Positions 1 to 5,538 of a stretch of 8,336 nucleotides of DNA are shown here, piece by piece. The stretch's first letter is position 1; each line of letters opens with the position of its first letter. The translations under genes and the position numbers were made by a program. The notes beneath the pieces were generated by a model that saw nothing but the letters and a program-made list of their open reading frames with translations, did no database searches and was not told where the DNA came from. This stretch comes from Prevotella sp. (lineage in GTDB: Bacteria; Bacteroidota; Bacteroidia; Bacteroidales; Bacteroidaceae): assembly GCA_017430675.1 (NCBI GenBank), contig JAFRMM010000028.1, positions 1 through 8,336 on the forward strand, read 5' to 3'.

Positions 1-167
1 CTACCATGACTGTCATCATCCGTCCTCTGAACACAGCAACCTATGCTAACATGGTAGCTGCGCTCGACGAGATGCTCATAAGCAATATTGATAAGTATGT
101 CATTGACAATGTTGACACGATGAGTGACGACGATAAGGCACTCATTGAGAAGGCAGGCGTCAAGTAA
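1..167 (+). CDS. exbD: ExbD-family biopolymer transporter, C-terminal end (partial)
   Basis: Only the last 54 codons are present, in the frame starting at base 3 and ending at the TAA at 165-167; the 5' end lies outside the window. The visible protein (TMTVIIRPLNTATY near its start, then NMVAALDEM and NIDKYVID) resembles the periplasmic end of Bacteroidota ExbD proteins, where a TVIIKPL-like strand is followed by a helix with DEM. ExbD works with ExbB as an inner-membrane, proton-driven motor that energises TonB. The stop lies 22 bp before tonB on the same strand, so the two are probably co-transcribed. Bacteroidota operons often carry two exbD genes, so this may be the second copy. The family call rests on a short fragment plus strong context. 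Confidence 0.8.
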   Translation, partial: TMTVIIRPLNTATYANMVAALDEMLISNIDKYVIDNVDTMSDDDKALIEKAGVK

Positions 168-189
168 CCCCTAAAATGTAGAATAGACT

Positions 190-1023
190 ATGGCAAAAAT
201 AGATCTTATAGACAACGGCTGGACTGACCTCGTGTTTGAGGGTAAGAACCAGGCATACGGAGCTTATCAATTGCGCAAGAATACCGGTATACGTAACCTG
301 AAGGCACTGCTCACTATGTTTGCGATCTTTGCACTTATTGCTGCTATCGTCATCGCAAAGGTGTCTATCGATAACTATATCGCATCACGTAATGCCGCCA
401 TCGAAACCGACGTAGAGCTCGCCAATCTGGCTGAGAAGAAGGAGGCTAAGGTGGAGAAGAAAGATGAGCCCGAACCCGAGAAGATTGAGATTGAGAAAGT
501 TAAGAGCTCAGTAGCCTTCACCGTTCCTGAAATCAAGAAGGACGAAGAGGTTAAGGAAGAGCAGGAGATCAAGTCCCAGGACGAACTGCAGGAGACCAAC
601 ACCGCCATCGGTGCCTTCACCGTAGAAGGTAACGATGAGGAAGGTGGTGAGGTGCTCAAGGCTAAGGAAAAGATTGCAGAACCCGAGCCCCCGAAGGTGG
701 AGGAGACCAAGGTCTTCGACGTGGTGGAGGAGATGCCTCAGTTCCCTGGCGGTCCCTCAGCCCTGTTCGAGTATCTGTCGAAGAATATCAAGTATCCGGT
801 AGTAGCCGAGGAGAACGGTGTACAGGGTCGTGTCATCGTGACCTTCGTCGTAGAGCGTGATGGTTCTATCACCGACGTGAAGGTTGTGAAGAGCGTTGAC
901 CCCTCACTCGACAAGGAGGCACAGCGCGTGGTGAAGTCCATGCCGCACTGGATTCCTGGTAAGCAGAACGGTTCAGCCGTGCGTGTGAAGTACACCGTGC
1001 CTGTGACCTTCAAGCTTCAGTAA
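190..1023 (+). CDS. tonB: TonB energy transducer
   Basis: A 277-residue TonB protein that passes energy from the ExbB/ExbD motor to TonB-dependent outer-membrane receptors such as SusC-like porins. The N-terminus has the Bacteroidota signature LVFEGKNQAYGAYQLRK (residues 14-30). One membrane anchor follows at about 38-58. A charged Lys/Glu/Pro-rich linker (about 85-175, with EPEPEK and EPEPPK) spans the periplasm. The C-terminal TonB domain occupies about 176-277, with MPQFPGG, the YP pair at 202-203, GRVIVTFVVERDGSI, a Pro-Trp region (PHWIPGKQNG) and the final VPVTFKL strand. Length and domain order are normal. The ATG at 190 gives the full conserved N-terminus. The gene follows exbD by 22 bp and precedes the lipoprotein gene by 16 bp, so it is mid-operon with no promoter of its own visible. 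Confidence 0.95.
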   Translation: MAKIDLIDNGWTDLVFEGKNQAYGAYQLRKNTGIRNLKALLTMFAIFALIAAIVIAKVSIDNYIASRNAAIETDVELANLAEKKEAKVEKKDEPEPEKIEIEKVKSSVAFTVPEIKKDEEVKEEQEIKSQDELQETNTAIGAFTVEGNDEEGGEVLKAKEKIAEPEPPKVEETKVFDVVEEMPQFPGGPSALFEYLSKNIKYPVVAEENGVQGRVIVTFVVERDGSITDVKVVKSVDPSLDKEAQRVVKSMPHWIPGKQNGSAVRVKYTVPVTFKLQ

Positions 1024-1039
1024 TCTCTGACCGATTGAA

Positions 1040-1990
1040 ATGAACGCATTCAACAAATTCGTTGGATTAACACTGATATTAGGCTTGTTCCCAGGATGTG
1101 GGAACAAGCCTAATCCTGAATTGGAAGAGGCCTATCAGAAAGCCGCCAGCGTGCTGGCAGCAGATGAGAGTTTCTATCCCATCATTGACGAGGAACTTTA
1201 CTATTTCCAGAATCAGACGCTCGACTCCATCACACCTCTTTATATTAATGAGCAAGATGCTGTGAAAATGCTGATGAAACTGGAGACGTGGCTGGCCTTC
1301 ACCACCCGCGATTTCACGGAGAAGGAGCGCCAGAACCTCATTGACCGTAAGTACATGCCAAGAGCGGTGCCCGTCGCGTACGACGGTCTGGCAATCATCG
1401 TCAATAATGCCAATCCCGACTCGTGCATCACCATCAAGGACTGTGCACGCGTCCTCAAGGGGGAGGTCACCAAGTGGAACGAACTCTATCCACAAAACAA
1501 ACTTGGCGAAATCGACGTGGTATTCGACAACCCGTTGTCGAGCACCGTGCGCTGGTGCGTAGATTCCATCCTCGGAGGCCAGCAGTTCAGTGCCAAGAAC
1601 ATCGGTGCCGTACAGACCAGTGCCGCCGTCATCGACTATGTCGAGAAGCACGAGAACTCCCTCGGTATCATCGGCAGCAACTGGCTCAACGACAAGCGCG
1701 ACACTACCAACGTCACCTTTAAGAAGAATATATCCGTGATGGGCGTCAGCAAGATGGACTCCGCCAGGAGTTTCAACAGTTGGAAGCCTTATCAGTACTA
1801 CCTATACAACGGCAACTATCCCCTTCGCCGTACTATTTACGCCCTGCTCAACGACACCCGCAACGGCGTGCCGTCCAGTTTCTGCCATTTCGTGCAGTTG
1901 CCCAAGGGCCAGAAGATCATCCTCCGCTACGGTCTGCTCCCCAGGTCAGCCAACATGAACGTGAGAGATGTTATTGTTAAGAAACAATGA
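1040..1990 (+). CDS. PstS-like phosphate-binding lipoprotein
   Basis: A 316-residue periplasmic binding protein of the PstS-like family (PBP type 2 fold). The N-terminus is a lipoprotein signal peptide with lipobox LFPGC and lipidated Cys20, so it should be membrane-anchored. Family-like features are PVAYDGLAIIVN (111-122) followed by NPDSCIT, which resembles the D-G-x-A-hydrophobic-V-N motif of PstS; VLKGEVTKWNEL (138-149), the usual GxxTxW region; PLSSTVRW (165-172), in place of the SGTR-type ligand loop; and YPLRRTIYALL near the C-terminus. It sits 16 bp after tonB, and no PstC/A/B transport genes are visible nearby, so it may bind or sense phosphate for a TonB-coupled process rather than feed a classical ABC importer; that is inference. 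PstS-like proteins beside exbBD-tonB recur in Bacteroidota, from general knowledge. Codons 13-25 form a perfect 16-bp hairpin. Ligand specificity is uncertain. Confidence 0.8.
   Translation: MNAFNKFVGLTLILGLFPGCGNKPNPELEEAYQKAASVLAADESFYPIIDEELYYFQNQTLDSITPLYINEQDAVKMLMKLETWLAFTTRDFTEKERQNLIDRKYMPRAVPVAYDGLAIIVNNANPDSCITIKDCARVLKGEVTKWNELYPQNKLGEIDVVFDNPLSSTVRWCVDSILGGQQFSAKNIGAVQTSAAVIDYVEKHENSLGIIGSNWLNDKRDTTNVTFKKNISVMGVSKMDSARSFNSWKPYQYYLYNGNYPLRRTIYALLNDTRNGVPSSFCHFVQLPKGQKIILRYGLLPRSANMNVRDVIVKKQ
1078..1114 (+). repeat. Perfect 16-bp hairpin inside the lipoprotein signal-peptide codons
   Basis: The left arm ATTAGGCTTGTTCCCA (1078-1093) is exactly complementary to TGGGAACAAGCCTAAT (1099-1114) around the five-base loop GGATG. 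It begins 38 bases into the PstS-like gene and covers the codons for the lipobox and the first mature residues. There is no T-run after it, so it is not a standard intrinsic terminator. In mRNA it would be a very stable stem-loop close to the start codon. Its role is unknown; candidates are control of translation or ribosome pausing, an RNase processing site separating tonB from downstream genes, or a DNA-binding site. Confidence 0.95.
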
Positions 1991-2067
1991 TTAAACCTTT
2001 CGGGGTTTCAAACGTCATACAAACGAGAGACTAAGAACAGAATGTATAACTTAAAAAGAAGAGAATT

Positions 2068-3492
2068 ATGAAAGCAATCAAATACTTAGTAATGGCTGCC
2101 CTGATGCTAGGCTTCAGCGCAACCGCATCCGCACAGGAAGCAGAGCTCAACGCGGCTCTCGATGGGATTAAGTCAAAGGCTCCTAATGCAGCCGAGTTAG
2201 CAAAAACCGCTTACAAGAAGAACAAGAAAGACGCCGAGGCTCTCGTGAAGATCGGTCGTGCCTTCTATGAGCAGAAGGACACTGCCAATGCGGCCTTGTT
2301 TGCCAACTATGCCAACCAGGCAGGTAAGCCCAAGAATGCCTTTGCACCAGCATTCATGTTACTTGGTGACATTGAGGCCGCATACGGAACAGATGGCGGT
2401 AAGGCTGCCAGTTACTACAATCAGGCTATCCATTTCGCCCCCACGAACCCCGAGGGCTATAAGAAGTGGGCCTTGGTTTATCGTAAGATCAGTCCATCCC
2501 AGGCTGCCAACAAACTGAAGGAGATGAAAGCCAATTGCCCTAGCGAAGACATCGATGCCGCCATTGCCCACATCTACATGCTGGCAGGTGATGAGAGACA
2601 GGCCTACGAGAACTATGCCAAGGCTGACATCAACAAACTCGACAAGGGTAACCTCAATGAGTTCGTGCGTGCCAGTTACTTCACAGGCCATTTCGACGAT
2701 GCCCTCCGCGCTGCAGAGGCAGGTATCAAGATCGAGCCGCGCAACGCCGTGTTCAACCGTCTGGCCATGTTCGCCAACTACGAGTTGAAGAAGTACGATG
2801 CCGCCAAGGCTTACATCAATAAGTACTTCAACGAGACCGACAGCGCCAAGTTCTCTGAGTACGACCACTTCTACACAGCCCTGATCTACCAGGCTCTGGA
2901 GGACAAGGCCAACATGTATTCAGAGTATGACAAGGCCCTCTCACTGGTGAACGACTCTTCCATGATCAAGCGTCATGCTATCCTGAAGAGCGTCTCCGAC
3001 TCTTATCTGAAGGATCTGGCATTCGACAACGCCATTAAGTACTATCAGGATTATCTCGCCTGCAAGCCTGACCTGAACTCTGACGACCAGGAAGGTCTCG
3101 CTAAGATCTACTCAAAGTGGGCAGACAACGATGAGGCTCGCAAGTCAGAGTTCATTGGCAAAGCCGTTGAGGCCTATCGCACCATGGGTGAGAAATATCC
3201 CATCCAGGCCATCTACGCTGCTTATCAGTGCGCTACGATGAACAACAAACTCGACAAGACTGGTGAAAAGGGACTTGCAAAGCCCGACTATCAGAAGGTT
3301 GTATCTCTGCTCGAGAACAAGGCCGATCGTGACAAGAGCGAGAACACCATGCTGAAGTACAGTTACCACTACCTGATGTCCAACGCCTTCCTCTATGGCA
3401 AGAACAAGGCTCTGGCTAAGGAGTATGCCGCCAAGATCCTGGCCATCGACCCAGAGTACGCCCCTGCCCAGCAGATCAAGGACCTGAAGTAA
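2068..3492 (+). CDS. Periplasmic TPR-repeat protein of the TonB operon
   Basis: A 474-residue protein with a Sec signal peptide (hydrophobic core about 6-20, likely cut after ATASA at Ala22) followed by tetratricopeptide-type helical repeats along most of its length. Clear repeat-like segments occur at about 57-83 (ALVKIGRAFYEQKD), 93-125, 163-185, 196-222 (FDDALRAAEAGIKIEPRN), 226-253, 305-335 (FDNAIKYYQDYLACKPD) and 436-465 (ALAKEYAAKILAIDPEY). TPR arrays bind proteins, so a scaffold or partner role in the periplasm with the TonB/PstS-like proteins is plausible but not shown. It lies 77 bp after the lipoprotein gene, on the same strand, with no recognisable promoter in the gap, and is followed by a strong terminator, which makes it the likely last gene of the operon. 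ATG 2068 gives the signal peptide directly. Confidence 0.85.
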   Translation: MKAIKYLVMAALMLGFSATASAQEAELNAALDGIKSKAPNAAELAKTAYKKNKKDAEALVKIGRAFYEQKDTANAALFANYANQAGKPKNAFAPAFMLLGDIEAAYGTDGGKAASYYNQAIHFAPTNPEGYKKWALVYRKISPSQAANKLKEMKANCPSEDIDAAIAHIYMLAGDERQAYENYAKADINKLDKGNLNEFVRASYFTGHFDDALRAAEAGIKIEPRNAVFNRLAMFANYELKKYDAAKAYINKYFNETDSAKFSEYDHFYTALIYQALEDKANMYSEYDKALSLVNDSSMIKRHAILKSVSDSYLKDLAFDNAIKYYQDYLACKPDLNSDDQEGLAKIYSKWADNDEARKSEFIGKAVEAYRTMGEKYPIQAIYAAYQCATMNNKLDKTGEKGLAKPDYQKVVSLLENKADRDKSENTMLKYSYHYLMSNAFLYGKNKALAKEYAAKILAIDPEYAPAQQIKDLK

Positions 3493-3511
3493 TATTTCAA
3501 ATTATCCATAC

Positions 3512-3550
3512 GAGGTGCGAGGATCATAGAATCTTCGCACCTCTTTTTTT
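3512..3550 (+). terminator. Intrinsic terminator after the TonB operon
   Basis: A 13-bp stem, GAGGTGCGAGGAT (3512-3524) with ATCTTCGCACCTC (3531-3543), contains one G-U pair and a six-base loop, and is followed directly by seven T residues (3544-3550). It lies 19 bp after the TPR-protein stop and would end the exbD-tonB-lipoprotein-TPR transcript. Confidence 0.92.
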
Positions 3551-3568
3551 GATAAATATGAATAACTG

Positions 3569-3600
3569 TTTGTGACTTACAAATATTATTCGTACTTTTG
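3569..3600 (+). promoter_or_regulatory. Bacteroidota promoter for the 56-residue protein
   Basis: A -33 box TTTG (3569-3572), a 20-bp spacer and a -7 box TACTTTTG (3593-3600) match the TTTG-N19-21-TAnnTTTG consensus for the Bacteroidota primary sigma factor. Transcription would start near 3606-3609, giving a leader of about ten bases before the ATG at 3616. The box position also shows that the in-frame TTG at 3598 is not a start codon. Confidence 0.85.
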
Positions 3601-3615
3601 AAAACGAACTTAATA

Positions 3616-3786
3616 ATGAAAAATATGGTACAAGCAAAAAACTACAAAAACAAAGAAGAGGTGATTGCTGATTTCAGAAGAGCATTCGCCAGAAAGAGGA
3701 AATGGCTTGAAGAAGCCGAGAAAGAATTAATGACACACAAACTTTTATCCGGAATTTTCTGCAAAATTACAGTAAATTCCGAATGA
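3616..3786 (+). CDS. Small basic protein of unknown function (56 aa)
   Basis: A 56-residue open frame that I do not recognise. It is rich in Lys, Arg and Glu, with a probable charged amphipathic helix at about 11-40 (KNKEEVIADFRRAFARKRKW, then EEAEKELM), and ends in a more hydrophobic tail (LLSGIFCKITVNSE) with one Cys. There is no signal peptide or membrane segment. The best support for a real gene is the well-formed promoter just upstream and the ATG placed right after the predicted transcription start. ATG 3625 is an alternative start three codons in. Its base composition is more A/T-rich than its neighbours'. It precedes the Cys-rich gene by 42 bp and may be co-transcribed with it. A DNA- or RNA-binding role is possible from the basic helix alone, but this is only a guess. 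Confidence 0.6.
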   Translation: MKNMVQAKNYKNKEEVIADFRRAFARKRKWLEEAEKELMTHKLLSGIFCKITVNSE

Positions 3787-3804
3787 GATATGGAAACTAT
3801 TTTG

Positions 3805-3812
3805 TATCTTTG
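3805..3812 (+). promoter_or_regulatory. -7 box ahead of the Cys-rich protein gene
   Basis: TATCTTTG, in the context TTTTGTATCTTTGTA, matches TAnnTTTG exactly, and the ATG at 3829 follows 16 bp later. No TTTG is found 19-21 bp upstream, so the -33 part is missing or degenerate. The box argues for starting the gene at 3829 instead of the in-frame ATG at 3790. Confidence 0.6.
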
Positions 3813-3828
3813 TAGGCAAAACTGGAAT

Positions 3829-4278
3829 ATGAGTGACAAATTCGACTATTCAACTGTACCCTCATGGTACACGGTATGCATCAATGCAGCCTGCCCGTTG
3901 CGCGAGAACTGCATGCGCTATCTGGCAGGCTCCAACGCCCCTGACAGTGTGGAGAAGGCCTGTTGCGTGATGCCTCGTGTTCTGAAAGACGGCCAGTGCC
4001 GTTGGTTCAGCCAGGTTCGCGTGATTACGATGGCAGTAGGGTTCACCCACCTCTATGATCACGTGCTGAAAAAAGACTTCACCCGCTTGCGCAAAAGCAT
4101 CACCCAGTTCCTGCATGGAGCAAAACAATACTACGAATACATGCGGGGGGAGCGGACTCTGAAGCCTGAGCAACAAAGGGGTATCCAGAGCATTATGGAA
4201 CAGTGTGGTTATCCTGAGAAAGTCACGTTTAATCTCTATTACGAGTCCTATCTTTTCGAGACGGATCCAAAGAATTGA
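3829..4278 (+). CDS. Cys-rich Bacteroidota protein, DUF6078-like
   Basis: A 149-residue soluble protein with no signal peptide. The N-terminus (FDYSTVPSWYTVCINAACP, residues 5-23) and Cys residues 17, 22, 28, 45, 46 and 57 recall a small family restricted to Bacteroidota that I associate with DUF6078 (recalled from the FDYs-x-VP and C-x4-C-x5-C pattern, not searched). The Cys cluster could bind zinc or an iron-sulfur cluster, or be redox-active. The C-terminal half is mainly helical and basic (LRKSITQFLHGAKQYYEYMR, 87-106). No biochemical role is known to me. The ATG at 3829 was preferred over 3790 because a -7 promoter box lies between them and the conserved-looking sequence begins only after 3829. 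The gene downstream is on the opposite strand. Confidence 0.7.
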   Translation: MSDKFDYSTVPSWYTVCINAACPLRENCMRYLAGSNAPDSVEKACCVMPRVLKDGQCRWFSQVRVITMAVGFTHLYDHVLKKDFTRLRKSITQFLHGAKQYYEYMRGERTLKPEQQRGIQSIMEQCGYPEKVTFNLYYESYLFETDPKN

Positions 4279-4300
4279 ACGCGGGATAGTACATGAGAAA

Positions 4301-4363
4301 ATTTTCAAGGATTGAAAATTTTGTTTTACCCTCTAGAAAACAGTGTTTTCCCAATTCGAAAAC
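4301..4363. repeat. Three 19-bp TTTT/AAAA dyads at exact 22-bp spacing
   Basis: Units start at 4301, 4323 and 4345. Each is 19 bp with the pattern RTTTTMN7GAAAAY, where the ends form a 5-bp inverted repeat. The outer pair is A-T in unit 1 and G-C in units 2 and 3, so it varies while staying paired. TTTT, a T at unit position 12 and GAAAA are identical in all three; the three-base spacers differ. The array fills most of the gap between the Cys-rich gene and the ferredoxin terminator. It could be a set of binding sites on one face of the helix, three small 3'-UTR hairpins, or chance in A/T-rich DNA. Confidence 0.6.
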
Positions 4364-4390
4364 GACTGAAGAAAGCCCTATCACAGTCCA

Positions 4391-4424
4391 TAACAAAAGA
4401 GGTGCTCCCTTTCGGAAGCACCTC
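4391..4424 (-). terminator. Intrinsic terminator of the ferredoxin gene
   Basis: On the minus strand, GAGGTGCT (4424-4417) pairs with AGCACCTC (4406-4399), with extra inner CC/GG pairing, and is followed by TTTTGTTA. It lies about 27 bp after the ferredoxin stop. Read from the plus strand it has no T-run, so it acts mainly on leftward transcription. Confidence 0.85.
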
Positions 4425-4450
4425 CTATTCTCTTCTTATGTCCTAAGTGA

Positions 4451-4618
4451 TCAGGGAAGGCTGATAGCCTCAGAAGGACAAACACTTGCACAAGTACCGC
4501 ACTCTGTGCAGAGATCGGGATCGATAGAATACTTCTCACCCTCAGAAATTGCCTCAACGGGGCACTCACCCTGACATGTACCGCAAGCGATGCAGTCGTC
4601 ACCAATTACATATGCCAT
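4451..4618 (-). CDS. 2[4Fe-4S] ferredoxin (55 aa)
   Basis: A complete small gene on the minus strand: ATG at 4618-4616, TGA at 4453-4451, 55 residues. It has two Cys motifs of the bacterial 2[4Fe-4S] ferredoxin type: C9-I-A-C12-G-T-C15-x3-C19-P and C37-T-E-C40-G-T-C43-x3-C47-P. Each set of three clustered Cys plus the remote Cys-Pro of the other motif would hold one cubane cluster. Length is normal for clostridial-type ferredoxins. It is a cytoplasmic low-potential electron carrier for partners such as pyruvate:ferredoxin oxidoreductase, hydrogenase or Rnf; the partner cannot be read from this window. The Cys motifs leave little doubt. It is a single-gene unit with its own consensus promoter and terminator, divergent from the PorT-like gene. 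The overlapping plus-strand frame 4293-4574 is a shadow of it. Confidence 0.96.
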   Translation of the reverse strand: MAYVIGDDCIACGTCQGECPVEAISEGEKYSIDPDLCTECGTCASVCPSEAISLP

Positions 4619-4670
4619 AATTCTTATTAATTAAAGTTGTTAATACTGTTATTACTCACTTTTGATGATG

Positions 4671-4703
4671 CAAAGATACGACAATTTTCCTAATAATACC
4701 AAA
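4671..4703 (-). promoter_or_regulatory. Bacteroidota promoter of the ferredoxin gene
   Basis: Read on the minus strand: TTTG (4703-4700), 21-bp spacer, then TATCTTTG (4678-4671) followed by CA. This matches TTTG-N19-21-TAnnTTTG. The predicted leader is roughly 45 nt, A/T-rich, without a strong structure. Confidence 0.85.
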
Positions 4704-4788
4704 TTTTAGGTATGTTTTTTTTGCAATTTATACGATGTCGAAATAATCTGAAACATAATATCCGGCCATTTTCTACGTTATTAATTCA

Positions 4789-5538
4789 ATGACGGGAAAG
4801 AAACAGATCATCGCCCTGATGATGCTCCTGGTGTCGGCAGTGTCTCTGGCACAGGAGCGGAAGATCCAGCACAAGCCGTACATCGACTTGCGCCCCATGC
4901 ACTTCGGCATCCTCGTGGGCATGAACATGCAGGACATCGAGTTCCAGAACTTAGGGCCGCAGACCATCACCTATGATGACGGCACCACGGCGGAGAAGAC
5001 GATCCTCTGCGACGCTGACCGTTGGAACAGCGGCTTCAGCGTGGGCGTGCTGGCAGACATCAGGCTCAGCCAGCACCTGAACGTGCGCTTCACCCCCACC
5101 ATGCACTTCGGAGCGAAGCACCTGACCTTCCGCAACATGACAGACCTTACCCCTGAGGGAAAACCCACGGAGGTGACGCAGGACATGAAGAACACCTACA
5201 TCTCGTTCCCCCTTGACCTGAAGTTCTCGGCTGAACGCTTTAACAACTACCGCCCCTACATGATGGCGGGCGTGAATCCGATGATCAACCTGACGAGCAA
5301 GAACCAGGAGTATATCCAGTTGAAGCGCTCCGACTTGTTCTTCGAGGTGGGCCTGGGCTGTGATCTGTATCTGCCGTTCTTCAAACTGATTCCTGAACTG
5401 AAGTTCTGCTACAGTCTGCGCGACGCCCTCGACCACGACCATGCCAGCGAACTGAAAGATGCCAACCTGCGCCAATACACAAATGCTGTGACCAGTGGCC
5501 ACAGCAAGATGATTGTGTTGACGTTCTATTTCGAGTGA
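4789..5538 (+). CDS. porT: PorT-like type IX secretion system protein
   Basis: A 249-residue exported protein resembling PorT/SprT, a component needed for the type IX secretion system of Bacteroidota. It has a Sec signal peptide (hydrophobic core about 8-20, probable cleavage after SLA), then KPYIDLRPMHFGILVGMNMQD (29-49), which recalls the PorT pattern of a charged segment followed by HFGxxxGxN. Alternating strands follow, typical of an outer-membrane beta-barrel (SVGVLADIRLSQHLNVRFTP, YISFPLDLKFSA, YRPYMMAGVN, DLFFEVGLGCDLY), ending in an aromatic strand (VLTFYFE). Length fits the family. ATG 4789 gives the signal peptide directly. No convincing promoter was found; a TTTG at 4720-4723 lacks a good -7 partner. 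The stop abuts the stop of the converging nucleotidase gene with no gap. A general PorT-family barrel without a secretion role is the main alternative. Confidence 0.75.
   Translation: MTGKKQIIALMMLLVSAVSLAQERKIQHKPYIDLRPMHFGILVGMNMQDIEFQNLGPQTITYDDGTTAEKTILCDADRWNSGFSVGVLADIRLSQHLNVRFTPTMHFGAKHLTFRNMTDLTPEGKPTEVTQDMKNTYISFPLDLKFSAERFNNYRPYMMAGVNPMINLTSKNQEYIQLKRSDLFFEVGLGCDLYLPFFKLIPELKFCYSLRDALDHDHASELKDANLRQYTNAVTSGHSKMIVLTFYFE

Noticed and set aside
375..710. Minus-strand frame opposite tonB, rich in Ser
   Set aside because: It is the antisense shadow of the Lys/Glu-rich TonB linker.
1079..1651. Long minus-strand frame (190 codons) opposite the PstS-like gene
   Set aside because: The plus-strand gene has a lipobox and family motifs; the minus frame has none and no promoter.
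1993..2008. Short hairpin AAACC/GGTTT between the lipoprotein and TPR genes
   Set aside because: Only 5 bp with no T-run, so too weak to call a terminator; the rest of the 77-bp gap shows no promoter box.
3598..3615. TTG start giving a six-residue longer form of the 56-residue protein
   Set aside because: The TTG is part of the -7 box TACTTTTG and would be upstream of the transcription start.
3790..3828. Upstream ATG for the Cys-rich protein
   Set aside because: The extra 13 codons contain an exact TAnnTTTG box, and the family-like sequence begins only at the later ATG.
4301..4363. The 22-bp-spaced array as a mini CRISPR
   Set aside because: Units are short and degenerate, spacers are three bases, and no cas genes are present.
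4293..4574. Plus-strand open frame of 93 codons
   Set aside because: It runs through the dyad array and the ferredoxin terminator and lies antisense to the clear ferredoxin gene; its protein has no recognisable pattern.
4951..5502. Minus-strand frame (183 codons) opposite the PorT-like gene
   Set aside because: His/Val/Glu-rich composition typical of an antisense shadow; the plus-strand protein has a signal peptide and barrel-type strands.
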